Position numbers and translations under genes: made by a program. A DNA stretch of 45,727 bases from Bacteroidia bacterium (GTDB lineage: Bacteria; Bacteroidota; Bacteroidia; Chitinophagales; Saprospiraceae). The stretch lies in the NCBI GenBank assembly GCA_030429045.1, contig JAUIEA010000015.1, forward strand, positions 1 to 45,727, in the 5' to 3' direction. The notes under the pieces are model-generated. The model made no database searches and was not told the origin of the DNA. It worked only from the letters and a program-made list of their open reading frames with translations. This document shows, in pieces, positions 1 through 8,105 of the stretch (positions are counted from its first letter, which is position 1; every line of letters begins with the position of its first letter).

Positions 1-11
1 TATGTATTGGT

Positions 12-133
12 CCCTTTACCTTTCGCCCTTTACCATTTACCTGCTAAACGAACATCGGACATCCACAGGGCGCCAGCCACGAACGTACTCTGCGAACAGC
101 GAACGGCGAATAGCGAATAGCGAATAGCGAAAT
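12..133. repeat. two heptanucleotide tandem arrays
   Basis: Positions 12-39 hold four 7-bp units of the type CCCTTTA/CCATTTA. Positions 92-133 hold six units of the type GCGAACA/GCGAATA. The second array ends at 133, directly against the stop codon of the DMT transporter gene (134-136 on the minus strand). No gene is visible in 1-133. The 7-bp period matches unrelated arrays elsewhere in the window. Confidence 0.9.
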
Positions 134-1012
134 TCACACCCACCTCTGCTTCAACCACGGATACAGGAGCACAGCCCCCAGGATCATGGCGACTCCCAGA
201 TAGAACCGCAGGTCCAGATCGTGGTGCTCTCCCAACAGCAGGATGGCCAGGATGATCCCGTACACCGGTTCCAGATTGATGGTGAGATTGGAGGCAAAAG
301 CGGAAAGATGCCGAAGCGCACGAAGAGCCAGGATATAGGCCAGGGTCGTACAGACCAGGGCCAGCACGATCAGCCAGAGCCAGTCCGCCGGTGCGGGTTC
401 CAACTCAAACGTGATCCCGAAGAGGGCCAACACACCCAGGACCAGGGACAGAAAGATCCAGGCAGAACCCAGCTCCAGGAGGGTGATCTCCATTTCCCTG
501 GCTTTGGAGACCAGCTGCTTGTTCAAGATGGAAAAGACCGCCGCCAGGAGGGCAGCGACCAGTCCTGCCACAACGCCATACCACAGGCCCGGTTCGATAT
601 GCCGGATCACTAGAATCATCCCGGGGATCATCATCAGGCCCAGCACCACTTCGACGCCTCGTAGGCGCTGCCGGGTGAAGAGTGGCTCCAGAAAAGCGGT
701 AAACAGGGAAGTGGTAGCCATGCACACCAGGGTAATGCTCACGTTCGCCAGCTTGATCGCCCCGTAAAAGGCCACCCAGTGCAATGCCACCAACACTCCG
801 ATCCCTGCATAACTGAGCACCAATCGGGCGGGCATCCGCCGCAAACTGCCAAATCCGCGCAACAAGAGGAGGAGAGACACCGAAGTCAAGAGTACCCGCC
901 ACCAGACCAGACTCAGGGCCGACAGGGAGATCCATGCGCCCAGAATGGCGGTAAAACCAAAACAGAGCACAGCCAGGTGCATTTCGATCCAGGCACGACG
1001 GGTGGGGTCCAT
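134..1012 (-). CDS. EamA/DMT-superfamily permease
   Basis: Inner-membrane protein of 292 aa, the usual size for a ten-helix drug/metabolite transporter with two EamA repeats. Hydrophobic helices follow one another from about residue 10 to the end. The two halves are joined near residues 138-145, and the protein ends in a short basic tail. Members export amino acids, metabolites or drugs by exchange with protons or other solutes. The substrate cannot be read from sequence. The ATG at 1012 puts the first helix right after a short charged leader. It stands alone, transcribed leftward away from the thioredoxin gene. A heptanucleotide array touches its stop codon. The family call is solid and the substrate unknown. 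Confidence 0.88.
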   Translation of the reverse strand: MDPTRRAWIEMHLAVLCFGFTAILGAWISLSALSLVWWRVLLTSVSLLLLLRGFGSLRRMPARLVLSYAGIGVLVALHWVAFYGAIKLANVSITLVCMATTSLFTAFLEPLFTRQRLRGVEVVLGLMMIPGMILVIRHIEPGLWYGVVAGLVAALLAAVFSILNKQLVSKAREMEITLLELGSAWIFLSLVLGVLALFGITFELEPAPADWLWLIVLALVCTTLAYILALRALRHLSAFASNLTINLEPVYGIILAILLLGEHHDLDLRFYLGVAMILGAVLLYPWLKQRWV

Positions 1013-1145
1013 GGCGCAAAGGTGCGAAAAGGGTCTCGCCTCGCCACTTCCAAAAAGGTGAAAAAGTTATCACTCCACATGTAACTTCCCGCACACCTTG
1101 AGGTTATGAAGATGTTAACTTCAAGCATGACTTGAAACCAACCCC

Positions 1146-1153
1146 TATCTTTG
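1146..1153 (+). promoter_or_regulatory. Bacteroidota -7 element (TATCTTTG)
   Basis: A perfect match to the TAnnTTTG -7 consensus of the Bacteroidota housekeeping sigma factor. It lies 58 bp before the ATG of the secreted thioredoxin gene. No clear -33 TTG is at the usual distance, so the call rests on the -7 box alone. Confidence 0.55.
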
Positions 1154-1211
1154 TCCATTATTATTCCGAACGAAACACAAATCACAACCCTTCGTTCGCA
1201 AATCTGAACTC

Positions 1212-1697
1212 ATGAGAACCTATTCCATCCTCGTTTCCCTCCTCCTGATTTCTTCCATGGCTATGGCCCAGAATGGAACATATACCGCCTCCAATGAAGG
1301 TTGGTTGGTCAGTCTGGATGAAGCTTATGCCCAATCCCAAAAGACCGGAAAGCCGATCATGGCCAACTTTACCGGTAGTGACTGGTGCGGATGGTGCAAG
1401 CGTTTGACTGCATCTGTCTTCTCCAAGCCCGAATTCAAAGCCTGGGCGAAGCAGAATGTCGTACTACTTGAACTGGATTATCCAAAGCGATTCAAATTGC
1501 CAGCGGACATCCAACAACAGAATGCCAATATGCAGCAGTCCTTCAAGGTCACCGGATTCCCGACTGTCTGGGTCTTCAAGGCCAATAAGGACAAGGCCGG
1601 CAAATATTCACTGCAAGCCCTTGGAAAGACAGGTTATACCAAGACGGTTGGTGAATTCACCTCCACGGTGGACGGTTTTATCAGCGCTGCCAAGTAA
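1212..1697 (+). CDS. secreted thioredoxin-fold protein (Thioredoxin_7/DUF255-like)
   Basis: 161 aa. Residues 1-19 form a signal peptide ending in AMA-Q, so the protein should act in the periplasm. The thioredoxin fold carries a CxxC site in GSDWCGWCK (Cys59, Cys62), and a cis-proline loop in TGFPTVWVF follows about 60 residues later. The DWCGWC form is typical of thioredoxin-like proteins related to DsbD-gamma and DUF255, which reduce or isomerise disulfides. The partner is not evident. It is monocistronic, with a -7 box upstream and a strong terminator 26 bp after the stop. A disulfide-handling role is inferred from the motif. Confidence 0.88.
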   Translation: MRTYSILVSLLLISSMAMAQNGTYTASNEGWLVSLDEAYAQSQKTGKPIMANFTGSDWCGWCKRLTASVFSKPEFKAWAKQNVVLLELDYPKRFKLPADIQQQNANMQQSFKVTGFPTVWVFKANKDKAGKYSLQALGKTGYTKTVGEFTSTVDGFISAAK

Positions 1698-1723
1698 CGC
1701 CTGATCCCGCTGTCTCGCGAATC

Positions 1724-1764
1724 AAAAGCCCACTGCAGGTGCATACCTGCAGTGGGCTTTTTTT
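1724..1764 (+). terminator. rho-independent terminator
   Basis: The arms AAAAGCCCACTGCAGGT and ACCTGCAGTGGGCTTTT form a perfect 17-bp stem around a GCAT loop, followed by a T run. It closes the thioredoxin gene. It also shows that an upstream start near 1752 for the next gene is unlikely, because that start would sit in the stem. Confidence 0.93.
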
Positions 1765-1835
1765 GGACCACCCCCTTCCTGGCCTTCAGATCATGTCTTC
1801 TACCTCCATTTTCCAGAATCGGTATCTTGGTCTTC

Positions 1836-2486
1836 ATGACCCGGTTTACGGCAAGGCAACATCTGTTTTCCCGGAAGAACATCCCCCTCTTGGGCATCGC
1901 AGCATACTGCCTCCTTTACCTGTTCGCTACAGCGATCTATCCCGGTGGCATTCGTTGGGCAAATGCAGAACTGGGATTTTCAATTCGGGACAGCTACTGG
2001 TGCGATCTGATCGCGACCTCGACCCGGGCCGGAGGTCCCAACCCGGCGCGTCCCGTGGCCCTGCTGGCCCTGTATATCCTCACCGCCTCACTGGCCTGGA
2101 TGTGGTATGCCCTTCCTCGGCAGGTCCCGCTTTCCGCTATGGGTCAGGCAAGCCTGCATTGGGGTGGGATCGGATCGATGGTGGTGACGGGGTTCCTGCC
2201 CACCCCCTATCATGACCTGGTGATCCACCTGGCCGGTCTCCTCGGCATGATCGCCCTGTCAGGCACGTTGCATGCACTCTATCGCTCGGGCCGATGGCAC
2301 CTCGTCCTGGCTGGCGTTTTTTGTATGGGCCTCTGTCTGAGCAATTACTGGATCTATAATACCCTGGATGGCATCAGGTTCCTGCCCATCCTCCAGAAAG
2401 TCACCTTCTTTCTCTTTCTGGCCTGGTTTGCCTGGATCATTCTGGACCTGCCAGAACAAACATCTCAAACCCAACCTGAAACCTGA
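1836..2486 (+). CDS. multi-pass membrane protein, possibly DUF998-like
   Basis: 216 aa from the ATG at 1836. The frame is open further upstream to 1752, but that part overlaps the terminator stem. About six hydrophobic segments are visible: near residues 17-35, 75-95, 105-120, 130-148, 155-175 and 185-205. The first extracytoplasmic loop holds YPGGIRW and a segment ending GGPNPARP, which recalls DUF998-type proteins. No catalytic motif is visible. The C-terminus is short and polar. It converges with the next gene, with only 16 bp between the stop codons. The function is unknown and the family assignment tentative. Confidence 0.6.
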   Translation: MTRFTARQHLFSRKNIPLLGIAAYCLLYLFATAIYPGGIRWANAELGFSIRDSYWCDLIATSTRAGGPNPARPVALLALYILTASLAWMWYALPRQVPLSAMGQASLHWGGIGSMVVTGFLPTPYHDLVIHLAGLLGMIALSGTLHALYRSGRWHLVLAGVFCMGLCLSNYWIYNTLDGIRFLPILQKVTFFLFLAWFAWIILDLPEQTSQTQPET

Positions 2487-2502
2487 TGGTGGAGAAGCGA
2501 TC

Positions 2503-2976
2503 CTAGCAGGATGCGTGCAACACATCCACCACGGTCTTCATGGTGACAAACAGTGTTTCCCGCCCTTCGGAGGTCACCAGCTCTTCATCCTCATCGGCAA
2601 GGGCATCTTCGATGAATGCCAGCAGGTCCTCTTGTGGGTAATCCTCAAAAAAGACATCCATCCGCTCACGGAAGTTCTTTCCTGTTGTGCCCTCCAGTGC
2701 ACCATAATTCGCCTCCTCGGCATTCCCGAGGTCCTGTGCGGTCAACTCGGGAAGCGGACCATTGACCTTCCGAGCCGATTCCCAGATGGTCAGCCCCAGC
2801 AAAAGCATATAATCCTGTTCTTCTTCGGTGAGGATATCAAACGCTTCCTGGGTCAGAAAGTCCAGTAAGGCCGGCTGACTGTCAGCCATTTCCTGATCAG
2901 ACTTTTCCAAAGCCTCGTCTGATTGGTCAAGCGCTTCTATGACTTGATCGATAATGGTTTCGGAGACGAATTTCAT
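2503..2976 (-). CDS. acidic protein of unknown function
   Basis: 157 aa from the ATG at 2976 (MKFVSETI). The longer open frame to 3099 is rejected because it has a basic, low-quality N-terminus. The protein is soluble, very acidic and mostly helical. It is rich in Asp/Glu pairs near residues 20-30 and 105-135 (for example FFEDYPQEDLLAF and EDALADEDEEL). There is no signal peptide, Cys motif or recognisable domain. The sequence CACCTTTGC, one mismatch from the -7 consensus, lies 16-24 bp upstream. It is divergent from the DUF2007 gene. I do not recognise its family. Confidence 0.7.
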   Translation of the reverse strand: MKFVSETIIDQVIEALDQSDEALEKSDQEMADSQPALLDFLTQEAFDILTEEEQDYMLLLGLTIWESARKVNGPLPELTAQDLGNAEEANYGALEGTTGKNFRERMDVFFEDYPQEDLLAFIEDALADEDEELVTSEGRETLFVTMKTVVDVLHASC

Positions 2977-3088
2977 AACACAATGTTTCTGCAAAGGTGC
3001 AACCTTAACGCGGATTATTCTGGCCTCTCTACCGACCAATCGACCCACCAACCAGCATTTTATCAGACCATTGCCGATCTTGCGGGCC

Positions 3089-3439
3089 ATGTTGATCAAG
3101 TTTCACACCTACGCCAATGCCACCGAAGCTGGATTGGCCCTTGCCCGATTACAAAATGAAGGCATACAGGCCATGCTGCGGAATGAGACCATCCACAGCA
3201 TCCTGCCTGTTCAGGCCCTTGCCATCCAGCTCTGGGTCAATGAAGAAGATCTGGAGATCGCACGGCAGATCCTTCATACTGAACCGACATCGGATCAGGT
3301 GACAGACGAAGATTTTCGGGAGATCGACCATAAGGAGATCGATTACCTGCGCAAACAACACCAGAGAAAGAGGTGGATGCCCTGGATCTGGGCCCTGATC
3401 GGACTGCTGATCCTCCTGCTGCTGATCTTTGGCTGGTGA
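3089..3439 (+). CDS. DUF2007 domain protein with C-terminal membrane anchor
   Basis: 116 aa from the ATG at 3089 (MLIKFHTY). The first 65 residues match the pattern of DUF2007, a small ferredoxin-like fold (putative signal-transducing protein). It begins with a beta strand, then a helix over a repeated ATEAGLALARL pattern, then NEGIQAMLRNE, and ends with LWVNEEDLEIARQIL. Residues 66-92 are charged. Residues 96-116 are one transmembrane helix ending FGW, so the domain is probably cytoplasmic and tail-anchored. The true role of DUF2007 is not known. It converges with the lytic transglycosylase gene, 29 bp apart. Confidence 0.78.
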   Translation: MLIKFHTYANATEAGLALARLQNEGIQAMLRNETIHSILPVQALAIQLWVNEEDLEIARQILHTEPTSDQVTDEDFREIDHKEIDYLRKQHQRKRWMPWIWALIGLLILLLLIFGW

Positions 3440-3468
3440 ACCAAACTGGTCAATAAAGAAAGGGCTTG

Positions 3469-4935
3469 CTACCGGATCGCCAGATTCTGGCGGGAATGTG
3501 GAACACGAATGATCTCACCCGGAACCCATAACGCCTTCGGGTTGTGGTCCTTCAGGTCCTGAGGATCAACAGTGGGGTAAGCGCGACACACATCTTCCGG
3601 CGTATCGGCGAGACTCAATGTATACAGGTCATATTTTCTTTCCGACCCGACACCGTGCATCAACTCCACAATTTCATGCTGATACTTCTTGGTGAGCGCA
3701 GTGGCGATCTCTGTACCAATTTGCGGGATCAGCTCAATCCTGGCCGGCTTGGGCAGGTGAAAAGGCTTGATCTCCGGAACAAAGATCTGCAGTTCCCGAA
3801 CACCGTCAAAAACGGGCTCCGGCTCCAGCGCATTCCACAAGCGGAGGAGGCTCTCTTCAACACCAAAAAGCTCTGCAACATAGGTCAGTGATGAATCCGT
3901 TTCCGGTGTGTAGAGGATCAGACGATATCCAGTCTGCGTCAAACTCTCCTCTTCCTGTTCCGGGATGGTCAGCTCTTCAAAATACTTATGTCCTTCCTCC
4001 GGCATTTGTAAGTATCCGGCAACAAAACGAACAGATCGCTTGGGCAGGGTGATCACCGTGCCTTCTTTCCTGGCCTTGAGGCAATCTTCGGTATAGGCCG
4101 GATTGAGGCGGCGTACGATCGGAAGAGGTACCTGTGCGATCCGGGAGATCTCGGCAAAACAGACCGCCTTGAACACGCGTAATTCCTGGGTGATCTGCAG
4201 GTCCAGATCCGGAAATGCGGGGATCAGGCCATGTTCGTGATAATAATTCACCAGATAGGTGGCGGCCAGAAATTTCGGGACATACTTCTGGGTCTCCCTG
4301 GGCAGGTATCGGGCAATGGACCAGTAATCACGGCTCTTTGCCCGTCGGATAGCCCGGTTGACATAGCCGGGACCACAGTTGTATGCTGCAAGGGCCAGGC
4401 CCCAGTCTTCATATTTGTTGTACAATTTGGCCAGGTACCGCACTGCCGCTTCGGTCGACCTGTGAATATCAAACCGTTCATCGATCAGATGATCCATGGT
4501 CAGTCCGTACTCCGCTGCCGTTCCCTCCATGAACTGCCACAGGCCGGTTGCTCCGGCATGCGAAATGGCTGTTGGATCCAGCTTGGTCTCGATGATCGGT
4601 AACACCCGCAGGTCCAGGGGCAGGTTATAGGCTTTCAGGTATTGTTCAATGATCGGAAAGAACATGGAGCTCTTCCCAAGGAGTTCCTCGGTAATGTCCC
4701 GACGTGAATCCACATAGGATTTGATACGGCTCTTGGTCAGACCGGAATAGCGCTTGGTCAGGATACTCGGCATCTGCTTGAAGCGGTTGCGCACTTCAGA
4801 TTCAGAGTAGGTGTAGACCTCCTTTTCTGTGGATTTCACCGTGGCAGGATCGCCATTGTTTGCAAATCCCCACACCAGGCTCAAGGCCCAGACACTGGCA
4901 ATCAGCCATCCAATTCGTGTTCCTTTTTTTTCCAT
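3469..4935 (-). CDS. mltD: membrane-bound lytic murein transglycosylase, MltD-like (GH23, LysM-type C-terminus)
   Basis: 488 aa. An N-terminal hydrophobic stretch (about residues 9-25) exports or anchors it. The GH23/SLT domain runs from about residue 95 to 230. It has the catalytic Glu116 in IIETKLDP, the GLWQFM motif near 131-136, and the AAYNCGPGYVNRAI motif. Two LysM-like segments follow, near 335-390 and 435-485. The enzyme cleaves peptidoglycan glycan strands to 1,6-anhydro-MurNAc ends in the periplasm. The length and order fit MltD. A -7 box lies upstream at 4976-4983. The C-terminal repeats are diverged, so LysM is inferred from pattern. The family is certain; the symbol is by analogy. 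Confidence 0.9.
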   Translation of the reverse strand: MEKKGTRIGWLIASVWALSLVWGFANNGDPATVKSTEKEVYTYSESEVRNRFKQMPSILTKRYSGLTKSRIKSYVDSRRDITEELLGKSSMFFPIIEQYLKAYNLPLDLRVLPIIETKLDPTAISHAGATGLWQFMEGTAAEYGLTMDHLIDERFDIHRSTEAAVRYLAKLYNKYEDWGLALAAYNCGPGYVNRAIRRAKSRDYWSIARYLPRETQKYVPKFLAATYLVNYYHEHGLIPAFPDLDLQITQELRVFKAVCFAEISRIAQVPLPIVRRLNPAYTEDCLKARKEGTVITLPKRSVRFVAGYLQMPEEGHKYFEELTIPEQEEESLTQTGYRLILYTPETDSSLTYVAELFGVEESLLRLWNALEPEPVFDGVRELQIFVPEIKPFHLPKPARIELIPQIGTEIATALTKKYQHEIVELMHGVGSERKYDLYTLSLADTPEDVCRAYPTVDPQDLKDHNPKALWVPGEIIRVPHSRQNLAIR

Positions 4936-4975
4936 AGCAATATCCCAAATCGCTATTCCATGCCGAATAGCGGTG

Positions 4976-4983
4976 CAAAGATA
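4976..4983 (-). promoter_or_regulatory. Bacteroidota -7 element (TATCTTTGC)
   Basis: Read on the minus strand, TATCTTTG followed by C matches the -7 consensus. It lies 40 bp before the ATG of the lytic transglycosylase gene. No good -33 box is visible. Confidence 0.55.
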
Positions 4984-5032
4984 CCCCGTTTCACCCCTGA
5001 TCGCCCCCCGTTAACGATTGATTAACGAAATT

Positions 5033-6376
5033 TCAAGAGGCTAATATGGCAATAAGAGACTGTATATCAAGTTGTTGCTGGTCACCACTTTGCATATTTT
5101 TACAGCTGAGCCGGCCACTGGTTCGTTCCGTCTCCCCGATCAGGACAACATAGGGCACCCCCAGGGCATTGGCGTATTTCATCTGCTTCTGCAGTTTCAC
5201 CGGCTCCGGATACAGATCGGCAGAGATCCCGGCATCGCGAAGCCTGTTCAATACGCCGAAGGCATAGGTGTGATCCTCGGCATCAAACGCGCATAACAAC
5301 ACTTGCAGGCTGGTCACCGCGTTGGCTGGAAAGAGCGCCAATGTTTCCATGACATCATAGATCCGATCCGCTCCAAAAGAAATGCCCACGCCTGACATTC
5401 CCTTCAGGCCAAACACGCCGGTCAAATCCGCATACCGGCCGCCACCCCCGATGCTACCCATTTCTACACCGACAGCCTTGACTTCGAAAATACAGCCGGT
5501 GTAATAGTTCAATCCACGAGCGAGGGTAAGATCGAGGACCCAGGGATTACTCAGTGACACATCCTGCAGATAGGTCGACACCTGATCCATTTCCGCCAGT
5601 CCCAATGCCCCTTCCGGGTTGCCTGCCAGAATTGGCCGAAGCGCTTCCAGATCTGGTTTGGCCAAATACTGGATCGCCCGGTCTGCGCCCTCTGCCGGAA
5701 TACCCCTTTCCACCATGTCTTTTCGCACGCCCTCCCAACCGATCTTGTCGGCCTTGTCGATCGAGATGGTCATGGCCTGAAAATGCGTACTGATGCCACA
5801 TACGGCAGCCAGTCCCGCCAACAGCTTCCGGTTGTTTACCCGGATCTCTACCGGAATACCCAGACGATGAAAAGCTTCATCATACAGGCGGATCAATTCC
5901 GCTTCATACATCAGGGAGTCCGAACCGATCACATCGGCATCACACTGAAAGAACTCCTGATATCGTCCCTTCTGGGGACGGTCGGCCCGCCAGACCGGTT
6001 GGATCTGGTAGCGCTTGAACGGAAAGGAAAGGTCATTCTGGTTCATGACCACAAACCGGGCAAATGGAACGGTCAGGTCATACCGCAACCCGCGCTTGGA
6101 AATGGAAGGCACGATCCGGGTGCTATCCCGATCCGCCAGGGCCTGTTCATCTGCCTTGGACAGGAAATCCCCGTTGTTGAGGACCTTGAACAGCAACTGG
6201 TCACCTTCTTCGCCGTATTTACCGGTCAGGGTGCTCAGACTTTCCATGGCAGGCGTCTCGATCGGGCGGTAACCATATCGGACGAATGCCTCCCGGATGA
6301 CCGAAAAGATGTATTGCCGGCGATCCACCTGATCCGGTCCAAAATCTCGGGTACCTTTTGGAATGCTGGGCTTCAT
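5033..6376 (-). CDS. hisS: histidine--tRNA ligase
   Basis: 447 aa class II synthetase that charges tRNA-His in the cytoplasm. All landmarks are present. KGTRDF is at residues 7-12. Motif 1 is around residues 35-65. Motif 2 includes QPVWRADRPQKGRYQEFFQ (126-144). The histidine signature LARGLNYYTG is at residues 285-294. Motif 3, GGGRYADL to SFGADRIYD, runs from about 310 to 341. The C-terminal anticodon-binding domain holds the last 90 residues or so. The start MKPSIPKGTRD is standard. pheS lies 49 bp upstream on the same strand, so the two synthetases may be co-transcribed. Confidence 0.97.
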   Translation of the reverse strand: MKPSIPKGTRDFGPDQVDRRQYIFSVIREAFVRYGYRPIETPAMESLSTLTGKYGEEGDQLLFKVLNNGDFLSKADEQALADRDSTRIVPSISKRGLRYDLTVPFARFVVMNQNDLSFPFKRYQIQPVWRADRPQKGRYQEFFQCDADVIGSDSLMYEAELIRLYDEAFHRLGIPVEIRVNNRKLLAGLAAVCGISTHFQAMTISIDKADKIGWEGVRKDMVERGIPAEGADRAIQYLAKPDLEALRPILAGNPEGALGLAEMDQVSTYLQDVSLSNPWVLDLTLARGLNYYTGCIFEVKAVGVEMGSIGGGGRYADLTGVFGLKGMSGVGISFGADRIYDVMETLALFPANAVTSLQVLLCAFDAEDHTYAFGVLNRLRDAGISADLYPEPVKLQKQMKYANALGVPYVVLIGETERTSGRLSCKNMQSGDQQQLDIQSLIAILAS

Positions 6377-6425
6377 TTAGGGGAGGAGTTGAGATGGAAA
6401 GGAGTTGAGGAGATTGATCAATGCG

Positions 6426-7463
6426 TTAAATAATCGACTGGAATTGGTTTAGGAAGCGGACATCGTTCTCGAACATCAGCCGGATGTCTTCAATATTATA
6501 CTTCAGCATAGCTGTCCGCTCAATGCCAATACCAAATGCAAATCCGGTGTACCGTTCCGAGTCAATACCACAATTTTCCAATACGGCAGGATCGACCATA
6601 CCACAGCCCAGTACTTCCAACCAACCGGTGCCCTTGGTAATGCGATAGTCTTTTTCGCTGTTCAGCCCCATGTATACATCCATCTCCGCACTGGGCTCGG
6701 TGAATGGGAAATAGGAGGGACGCAACCGGATCTGGCGGTCGCCACCATAGAATTCCCGGACAAAATAGTGCAGGGTCTGCTTGAGGTCCGCAAAGCTGAC
6801 ACCCTCATCGATATACAGGCCTTCGATCTGGTGAAACTGGCAATGAGATCGTGCAGAAATGGTCTCGTTCCGGTAGACCCGGCCTGGAGCGACGATCCGG
6901 ATGGGTGGCTTCTGACTGGTCATGACCCGGGCCTGGACACTCGACGTGTGGGTCCGCAACACCATTTTCGGGGCATCCACGACGTAGAAGGTATCCTGCA
7001 TATCCCGGGCAGGGTGATCCTCCGGGGTGTTCATCGCGGTGAAGTTGTGCCAGTCATCTTCCACCTCCCGGTCATCTGCAACCGTAAAGCCGATGCGGGA
7101 AAAGATGTCGATCATTTCCTGCATCACCAGAGAGACCGGATGACGGGAACCCAGCGGACGGGGTTCACCCGGCGCAGTAAGATCCAGGTCGGCAAAGGCC
7201 GCTTTCTGACCAGCCCGCTTCATCTCTGCCTGCAGGGTCTCATATATACTCTCTGCAGTGGTCTTCGCCTCGTTGACCAGCTGGCCATACTCCTTCTTTC
7301 GGGTGTTTTCCACCTGCTTGATCTCACCGAACAGCGGCTTGAGAATGTTTTTCGAACCCAGGAATCGGATCCTGAACTGCTCGAGTTCATCCTTGTCCGC
7401 AGGGCGGGTAGCCTTGATCTCCTCGATCAGGGACTGCACGGTATCAAATAGGGTTTGAGACAT
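6426..7463 (-). CDS. pheS: phenylalanine--tRNA ligase alpha subunit
   Basis: 345 aa from the ATG at 7463. This is preferred over an upstream in-frame start at 7505, which would swallow the -7 box. It is the catalytic alpha subunit of the heterotetrameric cytoplasmic PheRS. The N-terminal coiled-coil (residues 1-90, with FRIRFLGSKN) binds tRNA-Phe. The class II core shows SRHPVSLVMQEM, the HPARDMQDTFY loop, motif 2 RVYRNETISARSHCQFHQIEG, and motif 3 GFAFGIGIERTAML near the end. The beta subunit gene pheT is not in this window, as is common in Bacteroidota. hisS follows 49 bp downstream. Confidence 0.97.
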   Translation of the reverse strand: MSQTLFDTVQSLIEEIKATRPADKDELEQFRIRFLGSKNILKPLFGEIKQVENTRKKEYGQLVNEAKTTAESIYETLQAEMKRAGQKAAFADLDLTAPGEPRPLGSRHPVSLVMQEMIDIFSRIGFTVADDREVEDDWHNFTAMNTPEDHPARDMQDTFYVVDAPKMVLRTHTSSVQARVMTSQKPPIRIVAPGRVYRNETISARSHCQFHQIEGLYIDEGVSFADLKQTLHYFVREFYGGDRQIRLRPSYFPFTEPSAEMDVYMGLNSEKDYRITKGTGWLEVLGCGMVDPAVLENCGIDSERYTGFAFGIGIERTAMLKYNIEDIRLMFENDVRFLNQFQSII

Positions 7464-7481
7464 AATCTGGCGTTGAAGGTG

Positions 7482-7489
7482 CAAAGGTA
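7482..7489 (-). promoter_or_regulatory. Bacteroidota -7 element (TACCTTTGC) of pheS
   Basis: Minus-strand TACCTTTG followed by C is a perfect -7 consensus. It sits 18 bp before the pheS ATG, which predicts a leader of roughly 10 nt. It helps to exclude the upstream start at 7505. Confidence 0.6.
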
Positions 7490-7547
7490 AGGGGAAATGA
7501 AACAAGAGGGATCAGGACCGGGGAATGCGGGCCCACCCGGTGCGGGA

Positions 7548-7990
7548 GGAACCAGGAATGTGTGCCAAGGGCCAGGGTCGGGTATTGGGTATTGGGTGTT
7601 GGGCGTTGGCGATCACCCGGGTTTGAATGAGGCGTTATTTCGTTATTTCGTTAAGGCGTTATTTCGAGGGATACGCGCCTTCCGAGCGGGAGGAATCAGG
7701 AGATTGCCCTGATACCAGGGAGCAAGCCCTGAAAGGGCGAAATGCCTCAGCGTTGGGCAGCGCCCAACGATACTATTTGGCATAATGCAAAAGCCCTGAA
7801 GGGGCGAAATAAATTTCACAGGAATCGAAGACCGAGGACCAAGCGTTACAGAATGCAGAGTCAGAAACCCAGGAACCAGGAATGAGTTGCCAAGGGCCGG
7901 TATTGGGTATTGGGTATTGGGTATTGGGCGTTGGGTGTTGGGCGTTGGCGATCACCCGGGTTTGAATGAGGCGTTATTTCGTTATTTCGA
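7548..7990 (+). repeat. composite repeat element, copy 1 (R1-core-R1)
   Basis: The order is as follows. R1 (about 7548-7675) has AATGTGTGCCAAGGGCC, a GGGYRTT heptamer array, ATCACCCGGGTTTGAATGAG, and GTTATTTC octamers. A core of about 200 bp follows. A second R1 (about 7871-7990) has the same parts but more heptamers. The same order is seen at 18085-18535. It carries no gene for a transposase. It is probably a non-autonomous or recombination-amplified repeat; its mechanism of spread is unknown. Confidence 0.85.
7722..7831 (+). repeat. REP-like hairpin core, copy 1
   Basis: Within about 110 bp there are three short inverted repeats: GCCCTGAAAGGGC, GTTGGGCAGCGCCCAAC and GCCCTGAAGGGGC. AATAAATTTCACAGGAATCG follows. 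The block recurs at 18239-18350 with only a few differences. The form resembles REP/BIME elements spread by RAYT (Y1-type) transposases in other bacteria. No RAYT gene is in the window. Confidence 0.85.
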
Positions 7991-8084
7991 CAATCTCTTG
8001 GCCTGCGTAAATCAACCTTTGCCACAATTGACAAACCAGGAACATGGAACGCAGGAACCAGGAACACAGGAAGGACGATCCACC

Positions 8085-8105
8085 CTCTACTCTCTACTCT
8101 CTACT
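8085..8105. repeat. CTCTACT heptamer array overlapping the galE stop
   Basis: Three perfect 7-bp units plus a partial unit. On the minus strand the array encodes the final residues of GalE (V-E-S-R-E) and its TAG stop codon (8087-8089). Confidence 0.9.

Larger units (their letters stand above)
7464..8084. other. gene-free gap of about 620 bp filled with repeats
   Basis: This gap between the pheS promoter side and the end of galE has no credible coding region. It holds the pheS -7 box, a composite repeat element (7548-7990) with two direct R1 repeats around a hairpin-rich core, and a GGAACCAGGAAC-type repeat near 8036-8072. It is followed by the CTCTACT array that runs into galE. Open frames across it are short, overlap the repeats and are not protein-like. 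Confidence 0.85.

Noticed and set aside
1752-1835. A longer N-terminus for the membrane protein at 1836
   Set aside because: The start would lie in the terminator stem of the previous gene, and the added residues do not resemble a signal or helix pattern of the family.
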